Below are positions 26,434 through 34,914 of a DNA stretch of 60,856 nt, piece by piece. Each line of letters starts with the position of its first letter. Position 1 is the stretch's first letter. Position numbers and translations under genes: made by a program. The notes below the pieces were generated by a model, which saw only the letters and a list, made by a program, of their open reading frames with translations, was not told where the DNA came from and ran no database searches. The stretch comes from CAZRGV01 sp964599655. GTDB lineage: Bacteria > Planctomycetota > Planctomycetia > Isosphaerales > Isosphaeraceae. The stretch is from the NCBI GenBank assembly GCA_964599655.1, contig CAZRGV010000020.1, positions 1 to 60,856 of the forward strand. The letters run 5' to 3'.

Positions 26434-27375
26434 ATGTCGAACACGCCACCAGGGTCACTGGATCGTCCGTCATCAATCCGCGCCCAAGAAAACGGCGTCG
26501 AGGTGGCCGACACGTTTGCCGAGGCGTTTCCGATGACGGCCGCTCGAGTCATCCTGACGGCCGATACCCTCCGATGGGCCGAAATCGCCGCTCAGGTGAT
26601 GACCGGTTACGCCACGAGCGTCATCGCCTGTGACGCCGAGGCGGGCGTCGAACGGATCCTCTCGCCGGAGGCGACCCCGGACGGCCGCCCTGGCGTGAGC
26701 GTGCTGGTCTTCGCCTTCAGTCGTGATGCCCTCGAAAAGGCGCTCGTGAACCGGGTCGGCCAGTGCGTCATGACCTGCCCGACGACGGCCTGCTACAACG
26801 GACTTCCCGTGGGTGAGAAGACGATCAATGTCGGCGGGCGGCTTCGCTACTTCGGCGACGGCTGGCAGATGAGCAAACGGCTGGCGGGTCGGCGGTACTG
26901 GCGTGTGCCGGTCATGGATGGCGAGTTCACCTGCGAGGAGACCTTCGGTACGATCAAAGGCGTGGCCGGCGGCAACATCATCCTGCTCGGGACCGCGGCC
27001 TCGACGACCTTGTCGGCCACGGAGGCGGCGGTTGAGGCGATGAGGCGCTGCCCGGACGTGATCCTACCGTTCCCCGGGGGGATCGCCCGGTCGGGATCAA
27101 AGGTGGGGAGCAAGTACAAAGCGCTTCGTGCCAGCACGAACACCGCCTTCGCGCCGAGTCTTCGAGGGTTGGTCGATACCGAGCTTCCAGCCGGGGTGCG
27201 TTGCGCGTACGAGATTGTGATCGACGGCCTGACGCTGGAGGCCGTCGAGCGCGCGACCGCCGAGGGCCTTCGCGCGGGTTGCCGGCCTGGCATCACGCGG
27301 ATCACGGCGGGCAACTACGGCGGCAAGCTCGGCCCGCATCACATCCGGCTGCATGACGTCCTCTCCCGCTACTGA
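26434..27375 (+). CDS. fhcD: Formylmethanofuran:tetrahydromethanopterin formyltransferase (FhcD/Ftr)
   Basis: A 313-residue Ftr homologue, the subunit that transfers the formyl group from formyl-H4MPT to the methanofuran analogue. Landmarks are EVADTFAEAFPMTAARVILTA near the N-terminus, GQCVMTCPTTACYNGL and INVGGRLRYFGDGWQ in the middle, FPGGIARSGSKVGSKYK, and GITRITAGNYGGKLGPHHI at the end, all typical. It is about 15 residues longer than archaeal Ftr because of an N-terminal Ser/Pro extension. ATG 26434 has GGGGGAG at good spacing; an open frame runs further upstream inside fhcA and is not coding here. A 126-base AT-rich gap follows. Confidence 0.93.
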   Translation: MSNTPPGSLDRPSSIRAQENGVEVADTFAEAFPMTAARVILTADTLRWAEIAAQVMTGYATSVIACDAEAGVERILSPEATPDGRPGVSVLVFAFSRDALEKALVNRVGQCVMTCPTTACYNGLPVGEKTINVGGRLRYFGDGWQMSKRLAGRRYWRVPVMDGEFTCEETFGTIKGVAGGNIILLGTAASTTLSATEAAVEAMRRCPDVILPFPGGIARSGSKVGSKYKALRASTNTAFAPSLRGLVDTELPAGVRCAYEIVIDGLTLEAVERATAEGLRAGCRPGITRITAGNYGGKLGPHHIRLHDVLSRY

Positions 27376-27501
27376 AAGAACGACAAAAATCGTCCGGCCT
27401 TTCGCGAGGCTTCGACACTCTGGCAGAATGAAGCAGATGTGCACAATGGCGATTCCTTTGAAATTGAATCGGAATATCAAAAATAAGAATAGAGTCGATC
27501 C

Positions 27502-28383
27502 ATGCCCCTGACTCTTCGCTGGCGAGACACGACGACACTTCCGGTCGAGGCCGAGAGCCTGCGGCCCGACACTCTGGTGGGCCTTTCGTCGGCCGAGGTA
27601 GCCGGGTTGACCCTGGCTGTCGGCAACACGACGGCCGATCTCGGTTCGCTCTTTGAGGTCGAGGGGGATGCCCGCGATGGGGAACTTGTCGTCGAGGGGG
27701 ACCTTCAACGCGTGGCACGGATCGGACAAGGGATGACCTCGGGCCGGTTGACGGTGCGAGGTCCGGTGGGCTCGCACCTTGGGGCGGGGATGTTGGGAGG
27801 GACGATCGAGGTCTTCGGCCCGGCGGGTCACTGGGTCGGGGCCGAGATGCGAGGAGGCCGGATTCACATTCGTGGATCTGCGGGAGATTATCTGGGATCG
27901 GCGTACCCCGGAAGCCGCGCAGGGATGCGAGAGGGAGTGATTCTGGTCGAAGGAGCGATCGGTAATGAGGCCGGCCAGGCCATGCGACGCGGGCTGATCG
28001 CGTTATCGGGGGGGGCGGGCCATGGCCTGGGCCGTGGCATGATCGCTGGCTCCATCTTCGCGTTCGGACCGGTCGGAACGGCCCTCGGGCTAGGGATGAA
28101 GCGTGGCTCACTCGTTCTCTTTGGTGATCCACCCGCGTTGTCGATCTTGCCGAGCTTCGCTCGCAGTGGCCGGATGCGGCCTGTGTTCGTTACGATCTAC
28201 CTCCGACAGCTTCGCGACTGGGGTTTTCCGGTGCCCGACTCGGCTTTCGTCGGCGCGTTCGATCGCTACAATGGCGACCTGGCCGAGTCCGGACAGGGAG
28301 AGATCCTTCTCTGGAACCCGCGCGAGCTGCACCGCTCGAGGTTGCACGGGGATATCAACATGAACGTGAATGTTTCGATCTGA
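27502..28383 (+). CDS. fhcC: Formyltransferase/hydrolase complex subunit FhcC
   Basis: A 293-residue homologue of FwdC and of the C-terminal domain of glutamate synthase. The centre is a right-handed beta-helix built from repeated G-X-X-G-X-X-X-G units (for example GPVGSHLGAGMLGG, GPAGHWVGAEMRGG and GSAGDYLGSAYPG). The C-terminus, FDRYNGDLAESGQGEILLW, is typical of FwdC. It is a structural subunit of the Fhc complex. The 126 bases before it are AT-rich compared with the surroundings and could hold a secondary promoter; no strong ribosome binding site is seen directly before the ATG. Confidence 0.92.
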   Translation: MPLTLRWRDTTTLPVEAESLRPDTLVGLSSAEVAGLTLAVGNTTADLGSLFEVEGDARDGELVVEGDLQRVARIGQGMTSGRLTVRGPVGSHLGAGMLGGTIEVFGPAGHWVGAEMRGGRIHIRGSAGDYLGSAYPGSRAGMREGVILVEGAIGNEAGQAMRRGLIALSGGAGHGLGRGMIAGSIFAFGPVGTALGLGMKRGSLVLFGDPPALSILPSFARSGRMRPVFVTIYLRQLRDWGFPVPDSAFVGAFDRYNGDLAESGQGEILLWNPRELHRSRLHGDINMNVNVSI

Positions 28384-28401
28384 GCTTGCGGGAGAGGACC
28401 A

Positions 28402-29346
28402 ATGAATCTCAACGCCCGCGCGCTGGCCCTGGTCGAGGATCTGGTGTTGCACGCCGAGGAACGGCGGGTGGCGGTGCATGCGGTGGAAGGCGGGGGCCGG
28501 ATGGTCGATTGCGGCATCGCGGTCCCAGGCGGACTGTCCGCCGGGCTTTCCATGGCGAGAATCTGCCTGGCCGGACTGGCGGAGGTTTCGATTGTGCCCG
28601 GCGAAGTCGGTGGGCGGCCCTGTCCGGTGGTTCAGGTCACGACCGATCATCCGGTCGCGGCCTGCCTGGCGAGTCAGTACGCGGGCTGGCAACTGACTGG
28701 CGAGGGGTTCTTCGCGATGGGCTCGGGGCCAATGCGGGCCTCGCACGGCCGGGAACCGATCTTCGAGAAAATCGGCCACCACGGGGAGGAGGCTCAGGCC
28801 GTCGTTGGCGTTCTCGAAGGCCGAAAGCCGCCGACTCCAGAGATCTTCGCCAAGGTGGCCGAGGGCTGCCGAGTCGCACGGTCCGGGGTTACGCTCTTGA
28901 TCGCGCCAACGGCCAGCCTCTCGGCCGGCGTGCAGATCGTCGCCCGCTCCGTCGAGACCGCGCTCCACAAACTCGCGGAACTGGGCTTCGACCTGTCTCG
29001 GATCGTCTCGGCGCACGGCACGGCCCCGCTGCCGCCGGTGGCCAAGGACGACCTGGCGTCAATTGGCCGCACCAACGACGCGATCCTCTATGGCGCCCGG
29101 GTCGTGCTCTTCGTCACGGGCGGCGACGAAAGCTTGCTCCAGGTGGGACACAAGGTTCCGTCGTCGGCCTCTCGCGACCATGGCGAGCCGTTCTCGGCGA
29201 TCTTCGCCCGCTACAACCACGACTTCTACGCCGTCGATCCGCACCTCTTCAGTCCCGCCGAGATCCTGTTCGAGAACGTCGAGACCGGCGGCTCACACCT
29301 CTTCGGTCAGACGGTCCCCGAGATCCTCGTCCGGTCGTTTTACTGA
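28402..29346 (+). CDS. mch: Methenyltetrahydromethanopterin cyclohydrolase
   Basis: A 314-residue Mch that interconverts 5,10-methenyl-H4MPT and 5-formyl-H4MPT, the step before the Fhc complex. Family segments include MNLNARALALVEDL, DCGIAVPGGLSAG, the substrate loop ASQYAGWQL and GEGFFAMGSGPMRA, and the C-terminal FARYNHDFYAVDPHLFSPAEI. Length matches the family (about 315-325). GGGAGAGG precedes the ATG, 18 bases after fhcC. The co-location of Mch with FhcABCD shows a complete lower half of the H4MPT oxidation route. Confidence 0.94.
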   Translation: MNLNARALALVEDLVLHAEERRVAVHAVEGGGRMVDCGIAVPGGLSAGLSMARICLAGLAEVSIVPGEVGGRPCPVVQVTTDHPVAACLASQYAGWQLTGEGFFAMGSGPMRASHGREPIFEKIGHHGEEAQAVVGVLEGRKPPTPEIFAKVAEGCRVARSGVTLLIAPTASLSAGVQIVARSVETALHKLAELGFDLSRIVSAHGTAPLPPVAKDDLASIGRTNDAILYGARVVLFVTGGDESLLQVGHKVPSSASRDHGEPFSAIFARYNHDFYAVDPHLFSPAEILFENVETGGSHLFGQTVPEILVRSFY

Positions 29347-29378
29347 GGTTCGCGTCATTCTCAGGGGTCGAGCCCAAC

Positions 29379-29879
29379 ATGACCGTTATTGAAGTGATTA
29401 TCGAACAGATTGAAGCCGCTCGCCGCTACTCGAAAGAGTTGATCGCCCACGTTCCCCCGGGCGACTGGTTCCGTATGCCACACGAAGGCGTGACCCACAT
29501 CGCCTGGCAAGTTGGGCATGTGGCGATGGCCGAGTACCGGCTTGCCCTGGAGCGCATTCGAGGAATCCAGCCCGGCGACACCGCGCTGATCGGTGAATCC
29601 TTTCTCAAGTTGTTCGGGGGCGGCTCGGTCCCCAACCCCGACCCGTCGTCGTATCCGTCCGTCGACGAGATTGTCGCCGTGCTTGATCGGGTTCACGCAC
29701 GAACGCTTGAAGAATTGACAAACATCACGGAAAGTGATCTCGACGCGCCACCACACCGGCCACACCCGCTGTTCACGACGAAACGGGGCTCGCTCCTCTG
29801 GTGTGCGAGGCACGAGATGCTCCACGCCGGGCAGATCGGATTGCTTCGGCGGCTCCTGGGCCATGATGCGCTCTGGTAA
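29379..29879 (+). CDS. DinB/YfiT-like putative metalloenzyme
   Basis: A 166-residue four-helix DinB-family protein. The metal-binding histidine triad is present: His47 in WQVGHVAMAEY, then His145 and His149 in ARHEMLHAGQIGLLRR. Family members include thiol-dependent transferases and hydrolases (bacillithiol or mycothiol-using); others are uncharacterised. The frame is open far upstream through mch in another reading, but the ATG at 29379 with AGGGG upstream begins at the first family helix. It lies 32 bases after mch and 27 bases before the ATP-grasp gene, so it shares the C1 transcript. Its part in that pathway is unknown. Confidence 0.82.
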   Translation: MTVIEVIIEQIEAARRYSKELIAHVPPGDWFRMPHEGVTHIAWQVGHVAMAEYRLALERIRGIQPGDTALIGESFLKLFGGGSVPNPDPSSYPSVDEIVAVLDRVHARTLEELTNITESDLDAPPHRPHPLFTTKRGSLLWCARHEMLHAGQIGLLRRLLGHDALW

Positions 29880-29906
29880 GGTGTCTCACAAAGGCCCGAT
29901 GGTTCC

Positions 29907-30794
29907 ATGCCTCACATCGTTGCCCTGGTTTCCGGCCTTGGCTGGCACGTTCAGGATCTCCGCCGCGCCGCAGCACGGCGCCACCTGCGATTCGACGCGG
30001 TTCCGTTTCCAAGGGTCGTCGGCCATGTGGGGGCCGGCCATTCGCGGGTGGAGGCGTGTGGAATCGACCTGTCGGCGGTGGATGGCGTGCTGGTGCGGAT
30101 GATGCCGCCGGGGACCCTGGAGCAAGTGGTCTTTCGCATGGATGCGCTGCACCACGTGGCGGCGTCGGGCATACCCGTTCTGAATCCACCCGGCGCGATC
30201 GAGGCGAGCGTGGACAAGTATCTCGCCCTGGCAAGGCTCGACAGGGCCGGCCTGCCAGTGCCGCGGACCTGGGCCGGTGAGTCGGCCCGTGAGGCTATGG
30301 AGGCGTTCGAGGCCCTTGGCGGAGACGTCGTCGTCAAGCCCTTGTTCGGCTCCGAGGGGCGAGGCATGATCCGCGTCTCCGACCTGGAGATCGCGCGCCG
30401 GACATTCTTTACCCTGGAAAGAATTGGGGCTGTTTTGTATGTACAAACCTTCGTGCCCAATCCGGGGTACGACCTCCGCGCGTTCGTGGTCGGCGATCGC
30501 GTGATCGGGGCGATCCGCCGGTTCCCGGCCTCGGGTCATTGGCGATCGAATCTCTCGCTGGGAGGCAGGGCGGAAGCGATTTCGCTCGACCCAGAGGCCG
30601 AACGCTTGGCGATCCGAGCGGCGAGGGCTGTCGGGGCGAGAATCGCGGGTGTCGACCTCTTGCCGACCGATCAGCATGCGCTCTGCGTGCTCGAGGTCAA
30701 CTCAGTGCCTGGCTGGAAGGGCCTGGCGGCGGCGACCGGACTGGATGTGGCGGTCGAGATCTTGTCTGAATTGCTGGGGGAGGGCCGACGTTGA
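29907..30794 (+). CDS. RimK-like ATP-grasp ligase (candidate cofactor glutamate ligase)
   Basis: A 295-residue ATP-grasp protein of the RimK/MptN type. Seen are NPPGAIEASVDKYLALARL at the start of the ATP-binding lobe, VVVKPLFGSEGRGMIRV (phosphate loop), YVQTFVPNPGYDLRAFVVGDRVI, and the magnesium-site end AGVDLLPTDQHALCVLEVNSVPG. In archaea MptN adds glutamate to H4MPT, and homologues sit in bacterial H4MPT clusters. The context supports ligation of an amino acid to the pterin or a methanofuran-like cofactor; the exact acceptor is inferred. Its stop overlaps the TTG start of the next gene, giving coupled translation. Confidence 0.85.
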   Translation: MPHIVALVSGLGWHVQDLRRAAARRHLRFDAVPFPRVVGHVGAGHSRVEACGIDLSAVDGVLVRMMPPGTLEQVVFRMDALHHVAASGIPVLNPPGAIEASVDKYLALARLDRAGLPVPRTWAGESAREAMEAFEALGGDVVVKPLFGSEGRGMIRVSDLEIARRTFFTLERIGAVLYVQTFVPNPGYDLRAFVVGDRVIGAIRRFPASGHWRSNLSLGGRAEAISLDPEAERLAIRAARAVGARIAGVDLLPTDQHALCVLEVNSVPGWKGLAAATGLDVAVEILSELLGEGRR

Positions 30795-31687
30795 GCCTCG
30801 CGATTCACTCTCCCGGAGAACTCGCCCGCGTCGCCTGCCTCCTCGAAGTCATGGCTCGGAAGCCAGGCAACGTTCACCGATTCCGTGACTTCGATGACGC
30901 CCATCTGATCGACTTTCTTCTCAGCGCCTCGGCGATCTCGCGAGGCATCGACCTGGCTCGCGAGCGAGGTGTCGGGGTATCGGTTCTTGCGGCCGTGGAG
31001 GATGTCTCAAGGTTCGTCGCGACCAACACCAACTTCGGCATGATCCTGCTCCTGGCCCCGCTCGCCGCGATTCCTGACGGTGTCGAGCCTCGCCAAGGGG
31101 TTGGCAGAGTCCTTGCCGCAACGACCGTTGAGGACGCCCGTCTTGTCTATCGCGCGATCCGGTTGGCGAGGCCTGGCGGACTCGGCACGGCGGATGCGCA
31201 GGACGTGTCCGAGGAACCGACAGTCACACTCGTCGAGGCGATGCGACTAGCCGCTGACCGCGACCTCGTCGCCCGCCAATACGCCGACAACTTCGCCGAG
31301 GTCTTCGATCCGGCGAGGGCGACGCTAAGGGCCTCGATCGACGCCGGCCATTCGCTGGAAACGGCCATCGTGGCGACCCACCTGACGCTCATGGCCCGGT
31401 TTCCGGATACCTTGATCGCACGCAAGCGAGGCCCAAAAATCGCCACCGAGTCGGCCCGACGCGCCTCAGAACTCCTGGCCATCGGCTGGCCGGACGCCCC
31501 GGAGTCGCTCGCTCGCTTCCAGGAATTCGACGCCTGGTTACGAGACGACGGCCACGCTCGCAATCCAGGGACAACCGCGGATCTCGTCTGCGCCGCCTTG
31601 TTCCTCACGCTTCGCGAGGGGAAAATCGAAGTGCCGTCTCATTGGAGTCGGATCTTCAACGACGGATCCAACCGCCTCGAACCGTGA
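30791..31687 (+). CDS. Triphosphoribosyl-dephospho-CoA synthase (CitG)-like protein
   Basis: A 298-residue CitG/MdcB-like protein. The family motif is ACLLEVMARKPGNVHRFRDF near residue 15, then LLSASAISRGI, TNTNFGMILLLAPLA and the Asp-rich GTADAQDV stretch. CitG makes the prosthetic group precursor of citrate lyase from dephospho-CoA and ATP, but there is no citrate lyase here. Similar genes are found in H4MPT gene clusters of methylotrophs and archaea, so a role in making the pterin side chain is more likely. The start is a TTG at 30791 overlapping the previous stop (TTGA). Confidence 0.85.
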   Translation: MSLAIHSPGELARVACLLEVMARKPGNVHRFRDFDDAHLIDFLLSASAISRGIDLARERGVGVSVLAAVEDVSRFVATNTNFGMILLLAPLAAIPDGVEPRQGVGRVLAATTVEDARLVYRAIRLARPGGLGTADAQDVSEEPTVTLVEAMRLAADRDLVARQYADNFAEVFDPARATLRASIDAGHSLETAIVATHLTLMARFPDTLIARKRGPKIATESARRASELLAIGWPDAPESLARFQEFDAWLRDDGHARNPGTTADLVCAALFLTLREGKIEVPSHWSRIFNDGSNRLEP

Positions 31688-31753
31688 GTCGTGCTCAGGT
31701 TTCGCCGCGATTGAGAATCGGAATTCCGCCACGTAATCAATGGAGTGCATTTC

Positions 31754-32251
31754 ATGTCGAAATACAAAGTGCGCGTGACCAAGGATTCCCTGGTCTTCAG
31801 CGCGGGACATTTCATTACATTCAACGGCGATCATTGTGAGCGGATCCACGGCCACAACTACCGGACGGCCGTCGAGGTCGAGGACGACCTAGATGAGAAT
31901 TACTATGTCTTTGACTTCATCGCTCTGCGAGACCTGACACAGGCGATCGTGGCCGATCTCGACCACCGGATGCTCCTACCGACCCAGAGCACGAGAATCC
32001 ACCTCGAAGATAGCGGCACGAATGTCATTGCCCGCTATAAGGAACGGCACTGGAGCTTCCCTCGCGACGAGTGCGTGCTCCTACCCGTGGCGAACACCAC
32101 GGCCGAACATTTGGCCGACTACATCGCCTCACGACTGCGGGAATCAATCGAAGAACGCGGCCTGAGAGTCCCTCGATTGATTCGCGTCGAGGTTGAAGAG
32201 AACTTTGGCCAGTCTGGTCAGATTGAATGGCAACGAAATGAAGGTTCTTGA
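31754..32251 (+). CDS. 6-pyruvoyl-tetrahydropterin synthase (QueD/PTPS)-like protein
   Basis: A 165-residue PTPS-fold protein. The zinc histidines are His19 in FSAGHFI and His32/His34 in RIHGHNYR, with the catalytic-type Cys28 just before (DHCERIHGH). The usual C-terminal Glu strand is RVEVEENFGQSG. Members act in tetrahydrobiopterin, queuosine or folate-type pathways. Its position at the end of the H4MPT cluster suggests a pterin intermediate as substrate, but that is inference; a queuosine role cannot be excluded. The ATG at 31754 is chosen over an in-frame GTG three codons upstream. It converges with the TolB-like gene. Confidence 0.85.
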   Translation: MSKYKVRVTKDSLVFSAGHFITFNGDHCERIHGHNYRTAVEVEDDLDENYYVFDFIALRDLTQAIVADLDHRMLLPTQSTRIHLEDSGTNVIARYKERHWSFPRDECVLLPVANTTAEHLADYIASRLRESIEERGLRVPRLIRVEVEENFGQSGQIEWQRNEGS

Positions 32252-32313
32252 GAATTTATCGTGGAATCGAGCGTGACGTTTCGGATTCTCGGTTCGCTGC
32301 GAATGACGACCTC

Positions 32314-33210
32314 TCACGGCGTTCCGAGCCGAACCGTGTAGAGGTCGAAGCCGCCGTCGCGGTTCGAGACGAAGGTGACTCCCTGGCCGTCGGGAGTCCA
32401 GGTGGGGAAGGTGTCTCGGAGCGGGTGGGACGAGACATTGACCGGGTTCTCACCGCTGGCCGACATCACGTAGATTTCAAACTGGCCATCGCGGTTCGAG
32501 ACGAAGGCGAGTCGCTCGCCATCCGGGGAGAAGGCGGGATAGTCGTCGAGGCCGTGGCTCTCGGTCAGTCGGGTGAGGTTTGTTCCATCGGTATTGACCG
32601 AGGCGAGCTCCAGGCCGCCCCAGCGGTCGGTGGCGAAGGCGATCCGCTTGCCGTCGGGCGACCAGCAAGGATGGGCGTCGATCCCTGGACTCTGGGTCAG
32701 TCGCGCGAGATTCGTGCTCTCGATCTCGGCAATGTAGATTTCTTGATTTCCCTCGTGAGTCGAGCTGAAGGCAAAACGCTTGCCGTCGGGCGACCATGAG
32801 GGCCAGTCCTGATGCGAGAGCCGGCCGCCACGGTCCCCGGCCACGGTTTTCAACGCTGATCCGTCGGCGTTCACGACGGCGATGTCGAGGTTCCCCTGCG
32901 TACCTGACTGTGGCACGACGACCAGGAGAAGGCGGTTGCCGTCGGGCGAGAAGACCGCATTGTAGTCGGGGGTCTTGCGGTCGGTGAGGCGGCGGAGCGT
33001 CGACGGATCACTCGCCTCAAGGAGGTATTCCCAGATGTGAGATCCGTCGGATTCTTGACGGGCGAAGGCGAGTTGTTTTCCGTCGGGCGACCAGCAAGGA
33101 CGGAGCTTGTCGAGGCCGTCTTGGGTGTGGCGGAGCAGAGGGCCTGTCTGGGCCGAGGCCGAGCCGCAGACTGCGGCGAGGATACAGAGATTCCAGATGT
33201 GCGTTTTCAC
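32314..33210 (-). CDS. Exported TolB-like (PD40) beta-propeller protein
   Basis: A 298-residue protein with a Sec signal peptide (about residues 1-20, ending GSASA). Six blades follow, each carrying the PD40 motif: CWSPDGKQLAF, VFSPDGNRLLL, SWSPDGKRFAF, CWSPDGKRIAF, AFSPDGERLAF and TWTPDGQGVTF. It is most like the TolB C-terminal propeller or DPP-IV-type propellers without the peptidase, and lacks the TolB N-terminal domain. The start is a GTG at 33210. It lies 33 bases after the DUF1501 gene on the same strand and is probably co-transcribed. Likely a periplasmic binding or scaffold protein. Confidence 0.85.
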   Translation of the reverse strand: MKTHIWNLCILAAVCGSASAQTGPLLRHTQDGLDKLRPCWSPDGKQLAFARQESDGSHIWEYLLEASDPSTLRRLTDRKTPDYNAVFSPDGNRLLLVVVPQSGTQGNLDIAVVNADGSALKTVAGDRGGRLSHQDWPSWSPDGKRFAFSSTHEGNQEIYIAEIESTNLARLTQSPGIDAHPCWSPDGKRIAFATDRWGGLELASVNTDGTNLTRLTESHGLDDYPAFSPDGERLAFVSNRDGQFEIYVMSASGENPVNVSSHPLRDTFPTWTPDGQGVTFVSNRDGGFDLYTVRLGTP

Positions 33211-33243
33211 GAGATTTCCAAATCAAAAAATCAAGTTTGAGAT

Positions 33244-34620
33244 TTAGAAGAGTTCTTCGATGGGACGGCCCATCGGAATGAGCCCCACACCGGTCAAGTC
33301 AGAGGCGCCGAAGCCGAGACGCGCGAGGACCGTGGCGCCGAGATCGGCCGGGGTGGCGGGTCGGTCGGTCGGATGCTCGCCGTGCTTGTCGGAGGCTCCG
33401 ACGACACGGCCGCCTCGCACGCCACCGCCGGCCAGAAGCGCGCAGTAGCAGTGGTTCCAATGGTCACGGCCCGCCTTCTCGTTGATCTTCGGGGTGCGAC
33501 CGAACTCTCCCACGGCCACGACGAGGGTCGAGTCGAGCATTCCTCGCTGGTCAAGGTCGTCGAGCAGTGCGGAGAGGGCCCGATCAAACATCCAGCCGTG
33601 ACGATCTTCCATGAGCTGGAAGTTCCGGTCGTGCATGTCCCAGCCGCCGTCGCCAGCATCTTCCTGCGACTCGACATGTGTGCTCCAGTTGACCTGAACG
33701 AACGGCAGGCCGGCCTCGACCAGGCGACGAGCGATCAAGCAGCACTGGCCGAAGCGATGCGGTCCGTAGGCGTCACGAACCGACTGCGGCTCGCGATCGA
33801 CGTCGAGGGCCGTCAGGCTCGACTTCGAGGCGATCAGCGTGTGGGCCAGTTCGTACTGACGTTCCATGGTGGCCAAGGCGGCGGGTCGGAGCGTGCCGGA
33901 CGAGGTACCGTCAAGGTTGCGAAGCAAGTCCCATCGCGCCCCGAGCCGCTCGGCGCTGACGTTCTCGGGCAACTCGACGTCAGGGAGTTTCAGGCCAACT
34001 CCGGGTTCGTAGTCGATGCGGAACGGATCGTAGACGCTGCCGAGCAGTCCGCCCCCTTCGCCGACGACCCGCTTGTGGCCTTGGTGGAGCAAGTTGCCGA
34101 GGATGACGTAAGGCGGCAACGGAGGCGTTTTCCCCTTGTGCAAGCGGCCGACGATGGCTCCCGTGCTGGGCTGCAAGACTCCTGAGGCGGTCTGGCCGCC
34201 GAGATTGATCGAGCCGGCGATGCTTCCGGTCAGGGCGATCGTGCCGGCGACGCCGTGGTCGTTCGACTCGTGATGCATGCTTCGCACCAGCGCGAACTTG
34301 TGTGCCCGGCGAGCCAGGCCGGGCAAGAGCTCGCAGATTCTCAGCCCAGGAACGCTGGTGAAAATCGGTTCGAACGGCCCGCGATACTCGAGCGGAGCGT
34401 CGGGCTTCATGTCGAACGTGTCGAGGTGGCTCGGCCCTCCCCAGAGCCAGAGCAAGATGACCGCCTTTGCCGGCGGCGAACCCGCTCCTTGCGCCTTGGC
34501 CCGCAATGCGAAGAGATCCGCCGTCGTCAGGCCGAGCGCTCCGAGACTGCCCACCTGCAGGAACGCCCGCCTCGACAACGACTGACAGGTCCGGCTCCGG
34601 GCTCGGCCGAGGCTCAGCAC
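33244..34620 (-). CDS. DUF1501 Tat-exported protein
   Basis: A 458-residue DUF1501 protein, more distant from the three at the left of the window. The Tat signal is SRRAFLQVGSLGALG. Landmarks are ILLWLWGGPSHLDTFDMKPD, MHHESNDHGVAGT, AVGEFGRTPKIN and GRDHWNHCYCALLAGGG, holding the conserved Asp/His residues. The GTG at 34620 is taken as start because AAGGAGG lies six bases upstream and the Tat signal then begins within 20 residues; the longer frame adds a non-signal Arg-rich stretch. It heads a pair with the TolB-like propeller gene. Substrate unknown. Confidence 0.87.
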   Translation of the reverse strand: MLSLGRARSRTCQSLSRRAFLQVGSLGALGLTTADLFALRAKAQGAGSPPAKAVILLWLWGGPSHLDTFDMKPDAPLEYRGPFEPIFTSVPGLRICELLPGLARRAHKFALVRSMHHESNDHGVAGTIALTGSIAGSINLGGQTASGVLQPSTGAIVGRLHKGKTPPLPPYVILGNLLHQGHKRVVGEGGGLLGSVYDPFRIDYEPGVGLKLPDVELPENVSAERLGARWDLLRNLDGTSSGTLRPAALATMERQYELAHTLIASKSSLTALDVDREPQSVRDAYGPHRFGQCCLIARRLVEAGLPFVQVNWSTHVESQEDAGDGGWDMHDRNFQLMEDRHGWMFDRALSALLDDLDQRGMLDSTLVVAVGEFGRTPKINEKAGRDHWNHCYCALLAGGGVRGGRVVGASDKHGEHPTDRPATPADLGATVLARLGFGASDLTGVGLIPMGRPIEELF

Positions 34621-34914
34621 GGGAATCCTCCTTCCCCTGCATCGAGGTGTGAACGCGGTCAACAGATGTCTCGGCGTGTGAGACCTCGCACGATTCAACC
34701 TCAGTTTAATCTCCAGGACAGAAAACCGAGATCCATTTTCGAGGTGTTGTGTTTGGCGAGACGTTGTCGTTCCGCATGGAACGAAACAAACATCTCGGCC
34801 CGAGGAGGCCGGGAGCGGTCATCGAACTGGGTTCTGGGCCTTTCGACCCGGGTGTCCCGCCTGGGGCCGATCGAGGGCGCGCGGACCAATTCACCACCGC
34901 CTCGTTGCGTCGGA

